Assembly: GCA_029706075.1 (NCBI GenBank)
Contig: JAINUG010000216.1
Span: forward strand, 434,001-498,000
Source of the DNA: Aldrovandia affinis
Taxonomy: Eukaryota; Chordata; Actinopteri; Notacanthiformes; Halosauridae
Direction: 5' to 3'
Length of the DNA stretch: 64,000 nt
Part shown: positions 1-12,200 of the stretch, piece after piece
How the letters are laid out: each line of letters starts with the position of its first letter
Numbering within the stretch: the first letter of the stretch is position 1
Translations under genes and position numbers: made by a program
Notes under the pieces: generated by a model
Database searches by the model: none
What the model saw: the letters and a program-made list of their open reading frames with translations, nothing else
Told to the model about the DNA's origin: nothing

Positions 1-719
1 TATGTTTTTAGTAAACAATCACAATGATCAATGGCTTCCTGTGGCAAACTGAGGAAGTGAGTGTGAAGTGAGGACAAGCACGTCTCAATTCAAATAATTT
101 ATGCAGAAAATTTAGCAGATTGGGAGATATACATGAAGTGTCTGACTCAATGGCTAACTCTTCCAGGCAAGGCAGACTGTGGGTGCGTGACTGACCAGAG
201 GTTGTTGCTGATGTGTGATGAGACACGGACATCCTGCTAATTAAGATCGCTCCCTAATTGCCAATAATACGGCCAATCGTGTGCCATCCAGCGGGACTGC
301 CGGCTACAGACAGCACTGATCTGATTCGATTCCAGACCATGGGCCCCCTCCACACCCTAGAACAGTGCCTTAACAGGGTAAGCCCCCAGCAGCCCCTGGA
401 AAGGTCCTTTCCTTTTTAATTAATCTTTGGAAGGACCTGGTTCTCAAAAAAACACCTGTTGTGCACACGGGAGCAATAACAGCAAATACGGGTAATTCTA
501 CTGAATATGGCTCACTCCAGATGCAAAGGGTCTGGATGTCATCTTGAGAAACAGACAGTGGTTAACACATGTTAAAGGTTGGTTTTTGCATGAAAGGGAG
601 AAGCCCAGCTGCAGACCCACAGTAGAAAGGGGAACAAACAGATAGCGGATGTCTGCAACATCCTCTTCACACCACCCCCCACCCATTTTATCCACAAAAC
701 AAAAAGTAGTCTGGCTTGT
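1..719. other. Unassigned DNA, no gene seen
   Basis: Open frames up to 74 codons show no motif I recognise. No clear repeat structure was found. Confidence 0.4.
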
Positions 720-739
720 TTCCTCCTTTGGCTACAGTG

Positions 740-965
740 AAAGGCTCAAACTTGACCCTTTCAGCCAGACAATGATCCCAAGCATACCTCAAAATCATAC
801 TAGGAAATGATTAACTGACCACAAAATTAGATTTACAACAGCCATTTCAGTCTCCAGATTTGAACATTTGTGTTTTGAATTGAAGAGTGCAGTCTACAAG
901 CTCAGACTGAAGGATGTAAAGGATCTTGAAAGATTCTGTATGGAGGAATGTTCACCAATCTCATA
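740..965 (+). mobile_element. Tc1/mariner transposase remnant
   Basis: The stretch reads like the 3' third of a Tc1 transposase gene: a decayed DNDPK-type block, a SPDLN-like block and the usual C-terminal LKDL-R region, ending in CACCAATCTCATAA. It shares wording with copies at 61520-61905 (minus) and 62330-62790 (plus). Stop codons and gaps interrupt every frame. Confidence 0.7.
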
Positions 966-1059
966 ATAGATGACTCAATAGTGTTACCCTTGCATGTGCA
1001 CTGAAAACTAGAGGTCGACCAATCGATTGCCTGCATTTTCCACCATATCTGCATCTGCA

Positions 1060-1420
1060 GGTAAGGACACTGATTTGGCAGATGCTGGCCACGGAGACCG
1101 GGGTTCAATTCCCCGTCTTGCCAGAGTCGGCTCTGGTCGGGAGTGCCACCAGGGGCGGCGATTGGCTGCCCAGGGAGGGGGAGGGAAGCCGACATGTGAT
1201 TTGCTGCACATAAGAGTGGCCCTGCAATATACCGGGTTACGGTTGATACTTGGGCAAGTGCCGTCTCAGAGGAGGCATCAGGTCGCGTGTCGCTACCAGT
1301 TGCAGGACTACGGCAGCGAACTCACATTACTAGGGGGGGATTGACTTAAAAAATAGTGGGTCTAATTGGCTACCAAATTGGGAGAAAATGGGATAAAAAT
1401 CTGAAACAAAACAAAAACAA
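1060..1420 (+). repeat. tRNA-derived SINE, family A, longest copy
   Basis: A tRNA-like head carries a B-box-like GGTTCAATTCC at 1102-1112. The body contains GTGCCACCAGGGGCGGCGAT and the tail ends GGCTACCAAATTGGGAGAAA followed by A-rich sequence. The same body and tail recur at 34287-34580 and 36490-36795 on the plus strand, and in inverted form at 27620-27860, 29465-29660 and probably 33705-33910. Confidence 0.75.
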
Positions 1421-1796
1421 ATATATATATTGATAAATGTGGCCACCAAGCATCTTGCCTCTTCTCGCGACCACTCGGATCATGTGACCATGGAGAGTTG
1501 CCGACCCAGAGCTCTGGAAATTGTGGCATGGAGGAGGAATACAGGCAGTCCCCGGGTTATGAACGTCCGGCTTACGGACAACTCGTACTTACGAACGGAC
1601 TGCCATAAGGCCTATTGTATTTTAAAAATTGAGTTAAATACAATGGTTCGTAATAATGAACGCACGTACTACTTTGTAATGCTCATGAAAACATTTTGCG
1701 GATTCAGCAGTTCGACGGCTCAAGGAACAGAGATCACCGTCCGTTATTTTAAATCAGATCACGGTACCGTTTTTCTCTTTCTCTTACCCTTACGAT

Positions 1797-2085
1797 GCCT
1801 CCAAAGCGTAAATCCGATGGAAAGGCTATTGATAATTAAAAAGACCCAAAGGCTTGAAGCCTTTTCAATGACTTAAAAGCTGCTCGTGCAGCAAGTGAAG
1901 GCGATTGCGAAGAAGAATTTGTTGCAAGGGGTTGGTTCAATCGCTTTAAATTGAGAGCAAATGTACATAATATTAAAGTTCAAGGTGAAGCAGTGAGTGC
2001 AGATGTAAGTGCTGTAAAAGTCCATCTCCAAGTCCATATTCTGCATCATCCAGTTATTAATGTTATCATGTTACCTCACAAATGA
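1797..2085 (+). pseudogene. Tigger transposase N-terminal remnant
   Basis: From the ATG at 1797 the frame gives MPPKRKSDGKA, with stop codons soon after, then LKAARAASEGDCEEEFVARG and WFNRFKLRANVHNIKVQGEA. In intact family members this is the helix-turn-helix DNA-binding region that precedes the DDE catalytic domain. Stops at the N-terminus and loss of the catalytic domain make it non-functional. Confidence 0.8.
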
Positions 2086-2739
2086 GTGTTAACCTTTAAT
2101 CATGATCATTTTTCTTTTGTTCTATCTAAACTGTTTTAAGAACTGTTTCTTTAATGTTTTTTTACAGTACAGTACTGTATGTACATAGTTACTTTTATTA
2201 TTACTGTATTATTATTAATATTACAGTATTGTTATTATTACAGTATTATTATGTACTGAATGTTATGTTTAAGATGTTTTATTGTATTTGGAAGTTTTTC
2301 TTAAGTGTTTTATATGCACAGAAAGGTAAAATAAATACTATACTAAGACAAACATTTGACTAAGTGACGATTAACACTAGGAGCGCCGACTCCGCCCACG
2401 CCTTCGAAATACCTATGACCGCCGCCTGTCCGGTCAAAAGACCGCTGAGTCTACAGACAGAGGCACTGGTGCTGACGCAAAATGTTCACCAGGTGACGCT
2501 TCTTACACAGTCTGTAGTCCTAAAACCCGGAAGTAAGCCTAAGAGTTTCACGTTTTATTCTATGACATAAATTGCGCACGTTCATATCTCAACCGTGAAT
2601 TTTGAAGCTGTTATGTGTTTTTAAAAAGTAAGTTGCTAACAAGTTTCTACATTCAAACTACAACTGTTTTCGGAATAATTAAACGTCATGACATCAACGC
2701 TCGATACGTAGCTTTTGGCTCTGCCAGGTAGCTAGTTAT

Positions 2740-3240
2740 TGATTGCTGAAATGTACTTAGTTGGCTAGCTAGCTAGTATTTCTGAAATATACAGCTAGGT
2801 GGCTAGCTACAAATAAGCATTGCTTGCTCAGCTGTACAACTAGCTAGCTGGCTAGCTACGAACATAATATATAAATTGCCTGCAGCTGGCTAGTATTTCT
2901 GAAATGTAGCTACAGCTAGCTGGCTACCTACGAACATAATATATGAATTATAATATATAATTATATTATAATTATATAGCCAGCTAGCTACGAAGATAAT
3001 AATATGCATTGTCTGTTCAGCTGTACAGCTAAGTTAGCTGCCTAGCTACGTGTCACTTTGTGTAATTTTAGGTAGTTTTAGGCTCTGCCAGGTAGTGAAA
3101 GGTGCAGTCAAGCTATGAAAATATTGCCTGTTCAGCAGGCTAGCACGCAACTGAAATTATAGGGGAATTGGTCAGATTAAGCTCAAATATACAGCTAGCG
3201 AGCTGGCTAACTACGAACAAAATAAATGCATAGCCTGCTC
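2740..3240. repeat. AGCT-rich, imperfectly repeated tract
   Basis: GCTAGCTAG and GGCTAGCTAC recur many times. A longer motif with CTACGAACATAATATAT appears near 2855 and 2925, with a shorter form near 3210. It looks like decayed satellite-like sequence. A TA-rich palindromic stretch lies at about 2937-2980. Confidence 0.55.
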
Positions 3241-4582
3241 AGCTTTGGTCTTCTGATTTGCTCTCAAACTAGCTATTGAAACAACCATGATCACCAGCGA
3301 GGTTACAGCAGAGATAGCCAACAGAGAAACCAGCTAGTTCAACGCAGGACTGGGCAGGCTAGTATGAAACGAGTGGTGGTGCAAATTAGTTTGTGGGCAG
3401 ACAAGAGACAGCAGGTAGCCATTTCCCTCCAAGCATTCTTGAAGTTATTGTGGGACAGCTACCTAGCCAAATTTTAATAATTGCGTTTTGTTATCAGAAA
3501 TGTCTGTTTATATGAACGTTAATCTGTGTACAAAATATTTCTGGTATCAGAATCTGAAATCATACTTTTGTATGTAGCAGCGGGTTGTAGCAATCATCGG
3601 TCTCTGTGATGACAAGTTACAATATAACATAATACTTGTGCTTTAGTGTTATAAAGTATTCAAACGACTTGAAGATATACAGCGGATCCATTAGTCCTCT
3701 AAGATTCAGATGCAAATTAGTTTGTGGGCAGACAAAAGAGACAGCAGGCTGAAAACCGGTTTGCCCCAATCAGAAGAGATTAGCCGTTTGTCTCTCCAGG
3801 GAGAGTGAGAATGGATTCTTGTGGGTTATAAGATAGTATAGTTTGGACACATGGCACTAGCAAGCAAAAACGGACTTGAGCCATGCAGGAGTACAACTAG
3901 CATAACATGGCTATAGTAAACGCAGCCACAATAACTTTTCATGTTACGTTATATATTCCAAGTATATCAATCTCAATCAATCAATCTTTATTTTTGTATA
4001 GCGCCATTTACAAACAGGTTGTCACACAGCGCTTCACAATTGGCATTTGTATACCATGCAGGGGCGTAGCAGACAGGGTGTTACGCCCTGTACCCTCACG
4101 GTCACATTGCCGGCGGAGAATGCAAAGACGGAGCGTAATTGAGTGTATAATAAAGAGCCCGTAGCGGTGACCGCCTCTAATACCATGTACTTATTCTGTC
4201 CTATATAGACTACTATAGGCAACGGTGAGCGTTTGCTATTATCCATGTCTTTGGAGACATTCTTTTATTTTTGGACAAAATATAGGCCATTTACAAGACA
4301 AGTCAAGTATCAAAGATGAGAGATGTAAACAGAGGAAGAAATGTTGGATTCACCCACCTTTCACTTGTATGAAAACACAGTTCTTACCAGCCTGTTTTCT
4401 TCAATTTTCGTATTTTCGTTTTGTATTGAATCTCGCAAAGATTGTATTATTTTAACATTTCTCTTCCGCTACTTTCGGTTGAACTGTAATCAACAGGAAT
4501 GTCCTATAACTGTACTGATGGTCGAGGGTCGGTTATTTTTACCCTTGTTTTATTTTATCCAGCTGCACAATGGATATGTAGC
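3241..4582. other. Interior of the TTAA element, no gene recognised
   Basis: Frames up to about 112 codons occur near 4341-4679 but show no domain I know. A short stretch at 3975-4045, with TTTTTGTATAGCGCCATTTA and CACAGCGCTTCACAA, resembles a common fish interspersed repeat, which I cannot assign. Confidence 0.4.
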
Positions 4583-6974
4583 TGTCACACGCCACGTGAC
4601 AAACCCTGGATGGGAACAGAGCAGCCAGGAGACGGAGTGGAGTTTGTCGGTCTACGGACCGGATTTTTTGATTTTTTAAAATAAATTCTGTCTCTCCCCC
4701 CAGACATGGTGGAGAGACAGTGGGAGTAGCAGGTTACCATAAAACAAAGACAAACACAAACACCAACAAAATCTTCACCTTACTCGCTGCGAAGCTTTCG
4801 GGTAAAAACAACGAACTAAAATAACACCGCGCCTCTTCTTCCGGAGTTCCCCTGGAACCTCCCCAGGCACACACATATCCAGTGACCTTTCAAGTGCTTC
4901 CCACCCATTCATACTGAGACACTCGAACTTTGCAGTCCGAGTTCTCTTTTCAACCCATTCATGCAGAGACACTTGCCACTCTTCCAGTGAGAGTTCTCGG
5001 GCTGTTGCCCAGAAACACTCTCCACTGCCCGAGTGCGAGTTCTCTTTCAATCACACAAATAAAACCGAGGGCGAGAGGCGGACCCTCTCTCAGGGGACCC
5101 TCTCGCTCTCTATCACGTTCACACCAAGGGAGTGTGCCCCCTCTCCCTCTTTCCCACACACACAAGAACCACTCTACTCAGCCACTTTCGACAAACGCAC
5201 ACAAAACTGCACAAACATCAATGCAACACTCCACAGCATACGTGCACGCGCACTCACACCCATATACACCCATGACAAGACAAACTCTCCATACACACAA
5301 ACAAAGACAAAAGACTAACTGATTCCCCACTCGCCCCACCTCTTCTTAACCCCCTGAGGTCGGCTGGATCGGCGCCGATCCAAGCAGCAATACAAGTATA
5401 TTACTATTTCTAACTTCGCGATATTTTATCATACACACGCGGCAAAAACATTGACAGAAACCTTAGAATCGCGACTTTCCGATTTGAGCACTGGCAAATC
5501 AAATGGGATTTTTAAAATTAGCTTAATTAGACCAAAAGTAAACCTTGCTTTTTACTCTGTTTTTTACCTTTTAGTAACGTCCCCTTCTATTGACATGTTA
5601 ACGAGGTGCTAATTTCGGGGGAGGACAGTCTATGCTGATATTTATTTTATTTCGCTTGTTTTCAAATACTCGTGAAAATATATATAAATTCCGTCTTGTG
5701 ACTACATATTCCGCATGTCGCAATGTAACAAATTGCAATAGGCACAGAAAATACTTTTCAAACAGCCTAAAATGTTATAAAATATATCGTATGTCTGTGT
5801 TTACGCTTGCAATCTGCCAGCAACAGTATATTCACGAGTATATTTTCAAATACTCGTGAAAATATATGAATTCGCGCCTTGTGACTACATATTCCGCATG
5901 TCGCAATGTAACAAATTGCAATAGGCACACAAAATACTTTTCAAACAGCGTAAAATGTTATAAAATATATCGTATGTCTGTGTTTACGCTTGCAATCTGC
6001 CAGCAACAGTCTATGCTATTGATTTTATTTCGCTTGTTTTTTTATTTTTTTACATCTTGTCTGTGTTTACGCTTGCAATCTGCCAGCAACAGTCTATGCT
6101 GATATTAATTTTATTTCGCTTGTTTTCAAATACTCGTGAAAATATAGCCTATGAATATCGCGTGTTGTGACGCCAAACATTCCGCGTGTTGCAACGTAAC
6201 AAAGAGCCAAAATGAATATTCAGGTATTTAGCATTTAGCCCTCCCACAGCCTGAAATAAATGTGACCAGTTCTGATAAAAACAGGTTTTTAGCTATTTAG
6301 ATCTCAGATGTGCTAAACTATTTTCACACCCTTACATAACCAAGACCTTGGTGAACAAACGCACATTGGCAAAACAATTCGTCACTATAGTTTAGTGTGT
6401 GCTTTCACATCTTTTGTGACAGCAGAAAAATTTACTATTTTTAACTTGTGTGTTTGTAGATCTATTTACAAGCTGCATATGATACTGACCAAACTATTGA
6501 TGGCATACAAATGTAGCTGTGATTGTCCTTCAAATAAAAATATCAAACACTTTGGAGTAAGTGTGTGTTAAATTGATGAAATTGAGATAAATATCAGACC
6601 ATGCCAAAATCTAAAAACATTAAAAGCTTAGCACGGACCTCAGGGGGTTAAATAGGCTCACTTTTTGCCTGGCTCAGGTGGGACTCGTGAGGCAATCACC
6701 CAATCACAATCATTCAACACTAAACTCACATTCTCACACAGACACCCAATCAGCCAATTGACTTCCATATAAATTAACTGATTGACACCAATTAAATAAT
6801 AATTACATCAATTATGGCCTTTGGAGCAACCTTCCGGGCGACAGTTCACTCTCACACCCTGTGAGAGTGCCAAACCTGCCCCCGGAAAGTCTCCCTGCTC
6901 CAAAGGCCTCCACAACATGTAAACACACAGACAACCATGCCACTCCCACGTGGCCGAGACCGACGTCCTCCACA
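4583..6974. mobile_element. Solo LTR (family LTR-B), split by a piggyBac-like element
   Basis: It begins TGTCACACGCCACGTGAC and ends GTCCTCCACA, with the same sequence as the intact 1.12-kb copy at 41157-42277. The LTR halves are 4583-5349 and 6648-6974, separated by the element at 5350-6647. I see no clean 5-bp duplication: flanks are GTAGC and CTAGT. No internal retroviral-type genes are present. Confidence 0.75.
5350..6647. mobile_element. piggyBac-like element, copy 1 (non-autonomous)
   Basis: The ends are CCCCCTGAGGTC and GACCTCAGGGGG, flanked by TTAA at 5346-5349 and 6648-6651. The right part matches three other copies (43213-44757, 45664-47183, 47848-49352). No transposase remains. 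An internal block with ATTCCGCATGTCGCAATGTA is repeated within the copy (about 5690-5850 and 5870-6010). Confidence 0.85.
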
Positions 6975-7017
6975 CTAGTGTTATGAAAAAAACATACATC
7001 TGATCTGTGGTATAGAC

Positions 7018-7280
7018 CAGCGGTCCCCAACCTTTTTTGCACCACGGACCAGTTTCATGCAAGACCGGGGGGTGCATGGGAAAAAAAAACTGAGACAAGT
7101 GCGGAAAAGAGGCACAGACGGAAGTGGTCATTTTTCAAAATAAAACACCCTGCAGACTGCGATAGTCAATAAAATGGAAATAAAATTACAATTAAAACGT
7201 TTTCATTATTTCTGTGCGGCCCGGTACCAAATGCCTCACGGACCGGTACCGGGCCGCGGCCCGGTGGTTGGGGACCCCTG
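7018..7280. mobile_element. Small hAT-type element with 8-bp duplication
   Basis: The ends CAGCGGTCCCCAACC and GGTTGGGGACCCCTG are inverted repeats. The 8-bp flanks GTATAGAC at 7010-7017 and 7281-7288 are identical. Length is 263 bp with no coding capacity. Terminal sequence and duplication size fit the hAT superfamily. Confidence 0.9.
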
Positions 7281-8035
7281 GTATAGACTATTGCGTTTCG
7301 CGGAGAAACGCATTTTCAAACACACATATAGGCTATGTATGATTTCAGAATCTGATATATTTTGAACACAGATAAAGGTTCGTATTGGAACGAAACTCGT
7401 CATATGCTTTATCATAATTTAGACTGTAACCAATGTGTTGGTTAGAATGGCCATAACAGTTAGCCAAAAAGTAAAACTGGAGAGTTTGACAGTCTATAAT
7501 CTCGCAGCACGTGCAGATAATGATAAATATAACATTTTCATTTTGAGCAAGGTCACATGGGTATTGCATCTCTCTAAATGCCATTCTAGTTATTTTTATT
7601 ATTATTATAAAGCCATTCTGTAAAATAGAGACTCTTGGCTATTGGCTATGTGAAGATCCTTCCGCCATCTGGTGTGGTAAAAGAGAACTGAATCGTTGGT
7701 CAGAAGACGAGCGAGACGTAATAACACACGAATAACACACACAGAGGGGAATAAAAGCGTTTTTGCTTTTTTCCAAACGTGATTTTGACATTTTTGTAAC
7801 ACTGTTATGTAAAGAATAAATATCTAGGAAAAGCCAAGGAAGGTGGATGCTGTAACTTGTTTGTAACTAACGTAACAATTTTCTAAATGTGACTAGACGT
7901 CAGTACCAGTCAAATGACCGGTTTCAGTGCTCCTAGTGTTAATAAGAACTGTATGTACCTGTTCCGACTTACATACAAATTCGACTTAAAGACAGACTTA
8001 AGAACGGATCTCGTTCGTAGCCCGGGGACTGCCTG

Positions 8036-9065
8036 TATTATGTTCCTCGCCCATTTAATATGAATATTATCCAAAATATTAAACTTTTATATTTTAATAT
8101 AGGCATCCGTTAATTGTGGCCATTACTAATAAAGGTATCAAGATAAGAGATTGGCACAAAAGTAAGAAATTAATTGCTTGCAAACAGCTGCGACTAATGC
8201 TAGCTAGCTAGCAACTGAATGATCACGTTAACTAGCTTCCTAACCTTAGTCAGGCTTTGATATTTGTTGTGCAATTTTAATAAAAGACAAATGTAACATT
8301 AAGACTGATGAAGATCGCTTAGACCCAAATATTAGTCTGTTAATAAAATTGCACTTTGTAAGAGACGCAGCATCACAGCAAATTTCTTCACTCTAGATGC
8401 GCATTTGTTCCTCTGCCCCTCCCCCCCAACACTTGTGGTTGTATCGTGTGTGCAAATTTGACTGTTATTTATTTTATTATTAGAGATATTAAAAACAGCC
8501 GACACTTTGTAACGTTGCAAATTTTAATACCAATGGTCTTCATCGGCCATCAGTGCTGGTTACTGTCATTTGGTATTTCGTCTACACCCTGTATGTATAA
8601 CAACATGGCTTAGAATAGTGAATCACTCCGAACCAAATGGACAGTGTTCAGTATGGTCTTTGGATGTTAGCACAGCTTTACTTGCCCTGAAAATGTTTTG
8701 AAATTTAAATTAAATACCATGTAATTCACAGTATTAATAGTTTGGGCCAAAGTAAGCATTTCAATACCTTTCAAACCCACATAATGTAGATTAGAATTTG
8801 ACACAGGATAGATTTTTCACAAATATTTACATTTTATTACAATTTTAATAACGTAGTATTGGTGTGACCAACATGGTACAAGCCAACTCTGGGATAATGT
8901 TTAGCATGTGGGCACAAAAAAACATTTTCAATTTCCAGAAAATAGTTTGGGTTTTTTTTAAACCAAAGACTTTAGTTTAGACTGCTGCCGACTGCTGACC
9001 ATTATTAATTTGGCTTTTGGTCGAGTTCACTGTTATCAGCCATACACTATTGAAGATTTTACATG
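8036..9065. other. Unassigned AT-rich DNA
   Basis: No gene, RNA or repeat that I can name. A short AGCTAGCTAGC run occurs at about 8200-8212. Confidence 0.4.
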
Positions 9066-9260
9066 AGAACATAAGAAAACATAATGACGAGAACGGACCG
9101 TTTGGCCCATCTAGGCTCATCATGTCCTAATCTGAAGAGCATCCAGTACTGTATCAAGCCTGGACTTGAATAACCCAAGTGTTTCTGCCTCAACTACCTG
9201 ACCTGGCAAGCTGTTCCAGGCATTGACAACAAAAAATAAAATAAACTTCCTAATGTTGAT
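9066..9260 (-). mobile_element. CR1/Rex1 LINE 3' end, minus strand
   Basis: The sequence is the reverse complement of the 3' end of the LINE copies at 21400-21658 and 58060-58320. It includes the AACGGACCGTTTGGCCCATC block and the region around CAAGCTGTTCCAGGC. It is short and 5'-truncated. Confidence 0.85.
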
Positions 9261-12200
9261 AGATCGCTAGATATAGACAATTTATATTTTATTAATTTGT
9301 TCTGCACGTACAAGAGAAAACATCTGTAAAAACCACAATACAATACAGAAAACAATGTACATGATGCAATACATTACAGCATTTCATTAGCTACCATAGC
9401 AACTATTATGAATCTAAAATCTTAAGAGTATTTATTTGGGAGCTAGATGCTCCTCGGAACAAATAAGTTAAGCACCCTTTTTGTTTTTGTTTTCATTCTA
9501 GCCTGCGCTGCGTAATGGGTAGAGGGTACCAGAAGGTAGGAGTATATACACACAGTGCAAGGGTTGTGATGAATCACCAATTCACCCTTTGGGTAAGAGC
9601 ATGGGTGTGTTGCTCGGCCAGGACTATAACGCTAAGCAGGGAGGCACCTGAGATTTTGCTGCCCATTTTAATTCTGTTCATTTTGTTGTTCTTCAGGACA
9701 GAGAGGGAGCACGCCCCCCCCCTTTTGGCACACCGCTCATCAGTATTTAATAGTCCCTTATTTAATATGTTTTATGCTCATCAGATTTCCAGTTACCGAC
9801 CCTTGCAATCTTATATCTGAAAAACTAAACATACAGAGCAACTTTAAACTGATAATGTTAAATGCTTTACAGATGGCTGAGAAAGGCAAAGCACTGGTGT
9901 GGGAGCACTTCACCAAAGTAGAGCCTGGGGAGAAAAAATCTATACATAATCGTTAGCCATCGGCCTTGTCAGTCTCTAAAATATCCATATCGGCCTTGAC
10001 CTTGAAAAGGTGTTTTGAGCATAGAATATAGCTCATAAACTGTATTGTATATTTTTTCAGCCATCTTTCCTCATCTTTATGCGTGTGCTGGGGAATTTAT
10101 CCTGCCTCTTCACACAGGCCCCTGGGCAACTCACCCAGGTTATACCACTGCCTTGGCCCACTGCCGAGGGGAGCACTGAAATTGGGGGAAGTCCTCAGAC
10201 AGCGCCTCCCCCCCCTTTCACAGCTGGCCTCTAAATGTCAAGTCGGAGTAAAGGCACTCAAATGTGGGAGTCTTGCATCACCACGTTGACGATCATACAT
10301 ATCTGGAGAGTGCAGCGGGCACCAGAGATAACTTACATAATGCGATATACTGTATTATTCATAACCACAGTAAGCTTGGGGGTGTCGGAGACAGAAATGT
10401 ACCTTTTTATAGGCTGCCCAGTGCTGAGGAGTAATGTCGGCAGAATGTAAAGCAAAACGCCAACAGCAAACACACACACAGAGAACAATAGCAGCTTCTG
10501 TTTATGTAATAAGGCTCATTTTCTCTGAGCTGCTTTAATGTCCATGCGCTGTGTTATTCTATCATATAACCATCTCATCTCACAATGTATACAAGTGCGT
10601 GAGATGTTCATTTTTATAAAACCTTCCCGCGGTCGACACATGTTCATTTTTGTACGGTGGTCGACAATGTTGTACTGTACTGTGCAGAATACGTTTTTGT
10701 TTGTCGCGCACATGAGGAAGTCCATTGAGTTGCTAATGCTGCTCGCCTGGAACCTCCCTGTTCGTTCCGTTGAGCTGCAGTCCGTTTATAAAGATATCAC
10801 AATACTGTAGCCGTGCCATCGTCTTCGGCCATTGGGAAGCACCTGGCTAAATGACGCAGTTAATTCGCCACCTATTCTGAAAACAGTTTTCTAGCTGTGA
10901 GGGCAACTAGTGCAGCGGATGTGTTAGGCAATACATTATCCCTTAGGATTTCGATGTAATTATCCGATATAGCTTCATCCAGATTGTGCTTTGACCATTT
11001 ACTGTATAGGTCTACCCTTGTCAAGAAATCCAGAAATGTTCCAGTGGGAAAGAAAGGTGCGAGCCTCCAACAGAAATGTGAAGGCTGTGTAGTAGGCTAC
11101 CTTCGCATTTAAATAGAACAGCCTTTTGTGGAAATTTTAAATATAAGGCCCATTTTATATTGGCTACGACAATGTATGCTTTGGGAGAATGTTACTAAAT
11201 TAGCTAAACCTGAATTCGAAAATTGAACTCCGATTTAGTTTGTCTCGCTCGGTCTGTCGATAACTGAATTGGCTGTCATCGTGTTTTGTCACCGGTAAAT
11301 TGAGTGACGTCAGATGCTAACTGTTAACCATGCATTTCGGAGTGTCCGTTACAATAATGTCATTAGAATCTAGATACTAACAAGTTTCCAGCATTCGGTC
11401 GTAATATGGAACAATTTCATTTCAGTGAAAACTATAACAAATATATTTGTGAAATGCAACATTCTAGTGCAGCCTACTAACAAGGTCTATAAACCGAATC
11501 GTAATTTTCATGGGAGTGAAGGTGAATAGCCGACTCTATTCGACGTGGGAAGCGACTGGACACGCCTATTAAAACCTATTAATATTTAACAGCGACAAAT
11601 CTGCCTTTTTTCGATTTGCTGGCGGGTGTCGCTTTCATGGTGATTGGGGACTTCCCGTAGGCTTATCAAGTAATCGACCGTGTTATTGCAACCCAGGGCG
11701 TAATTACTCTGGCTAAGAATAGAGGGGCTGGTTTGGGTATCAGCTTCGTCTTCAACTGCGAAAATTAGTAACCAAATTCACGTCAATAACTTAAGCAGAA
11801 ACGTAACGCTGAACATAATCAGAATTAAATAAAAATTGTTATCTCCAGACAACATCCTCTTAAGTTAACGGAACACGCTTGAGTGTAAATAGTGGTGAGC
11901 GGAGAGCGCACCTATTTCCTGTATGCCAATGTAACCCACAAGCTACAGAAAAACATACCATGATAACAGGATGATCTGCGTATTAATCTAACGTCTAGAA
12001 AATATCGAGTAATGTACTTTCGTGTATGTGTTACTTGCTTTGCAAAGAACAATGAATCTATTAAATATACTAGGCTACTTAATGTTGGCGTGCACAACAC
12101 ATCGGTTTTGTGGAAGCCAAAGGAGGCCGACAATGTATATCGAAATGTCGTGCAGCAGCTTACCGATGGTAAACTCGCTCGGTTGCGAAAGAAAAATGCA

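Larger units (their letters stand above)
2375..7938. mobile_element. TTAA-flanked piggyBac-like element inside the Tigger copy
   Basis: The ends CACTAGGAGC at 2375 and GCTCCTAGTG ending at 7938 form a 10-11 bp terminal inverted repeat. They are flanked by TTAA at 2371-2374 and 7939-7942, the target duplication of piggyBac and Kolobok elements. Related CCGGTCAAAAGACCG and CAAATGACCGG motifs lie just inside the two ends. No transposase is recognisable. The interior holds an AGCT-rich repeat, a solo LTR and a small hAT element. Confidence 0.75.
1542..8035 (+). mobile_element. Tigger (pogo-type) DNA transposon, interrupted by later insertions
   Basis: The ends are CAGGCAGTCCCCGGG at 1542 and its inverted counterpart ending GGGACTGCCTG at 8035, flanked by TA on both sides. 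Inside the left end a decayed frame encodes MPPKRKSDGK and then GWFNRF-LRANVHNIKVQGE, a block I recognise from Tigger-family transposases. The coding region is cut off at 2371, where a TTAA element has inserted, and resumes only as the non-coding right end after 7942. Most of the transposase, including the DDE catalytic region, is missing. Confidence 0.85.

Noticed and set aside
1090..1125. Functional tRNA gene
   Set aside because: Only a B-box-like segment is preserved; no complete cloverleaf, and the sequence continues into a SINE body.
1027..1344. Open frame of 105 codons
   Set aside because: It lies entirely within the tRNA-derived SINE and its head; not a gene.
5100..5330. Secreted or repetitive protein suggested by the H/T/S-rich frame
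   Set aside because: The frame is inside solo LTR-B and recurs in the other LTR copy at 41415-41942 with different frameshifts.
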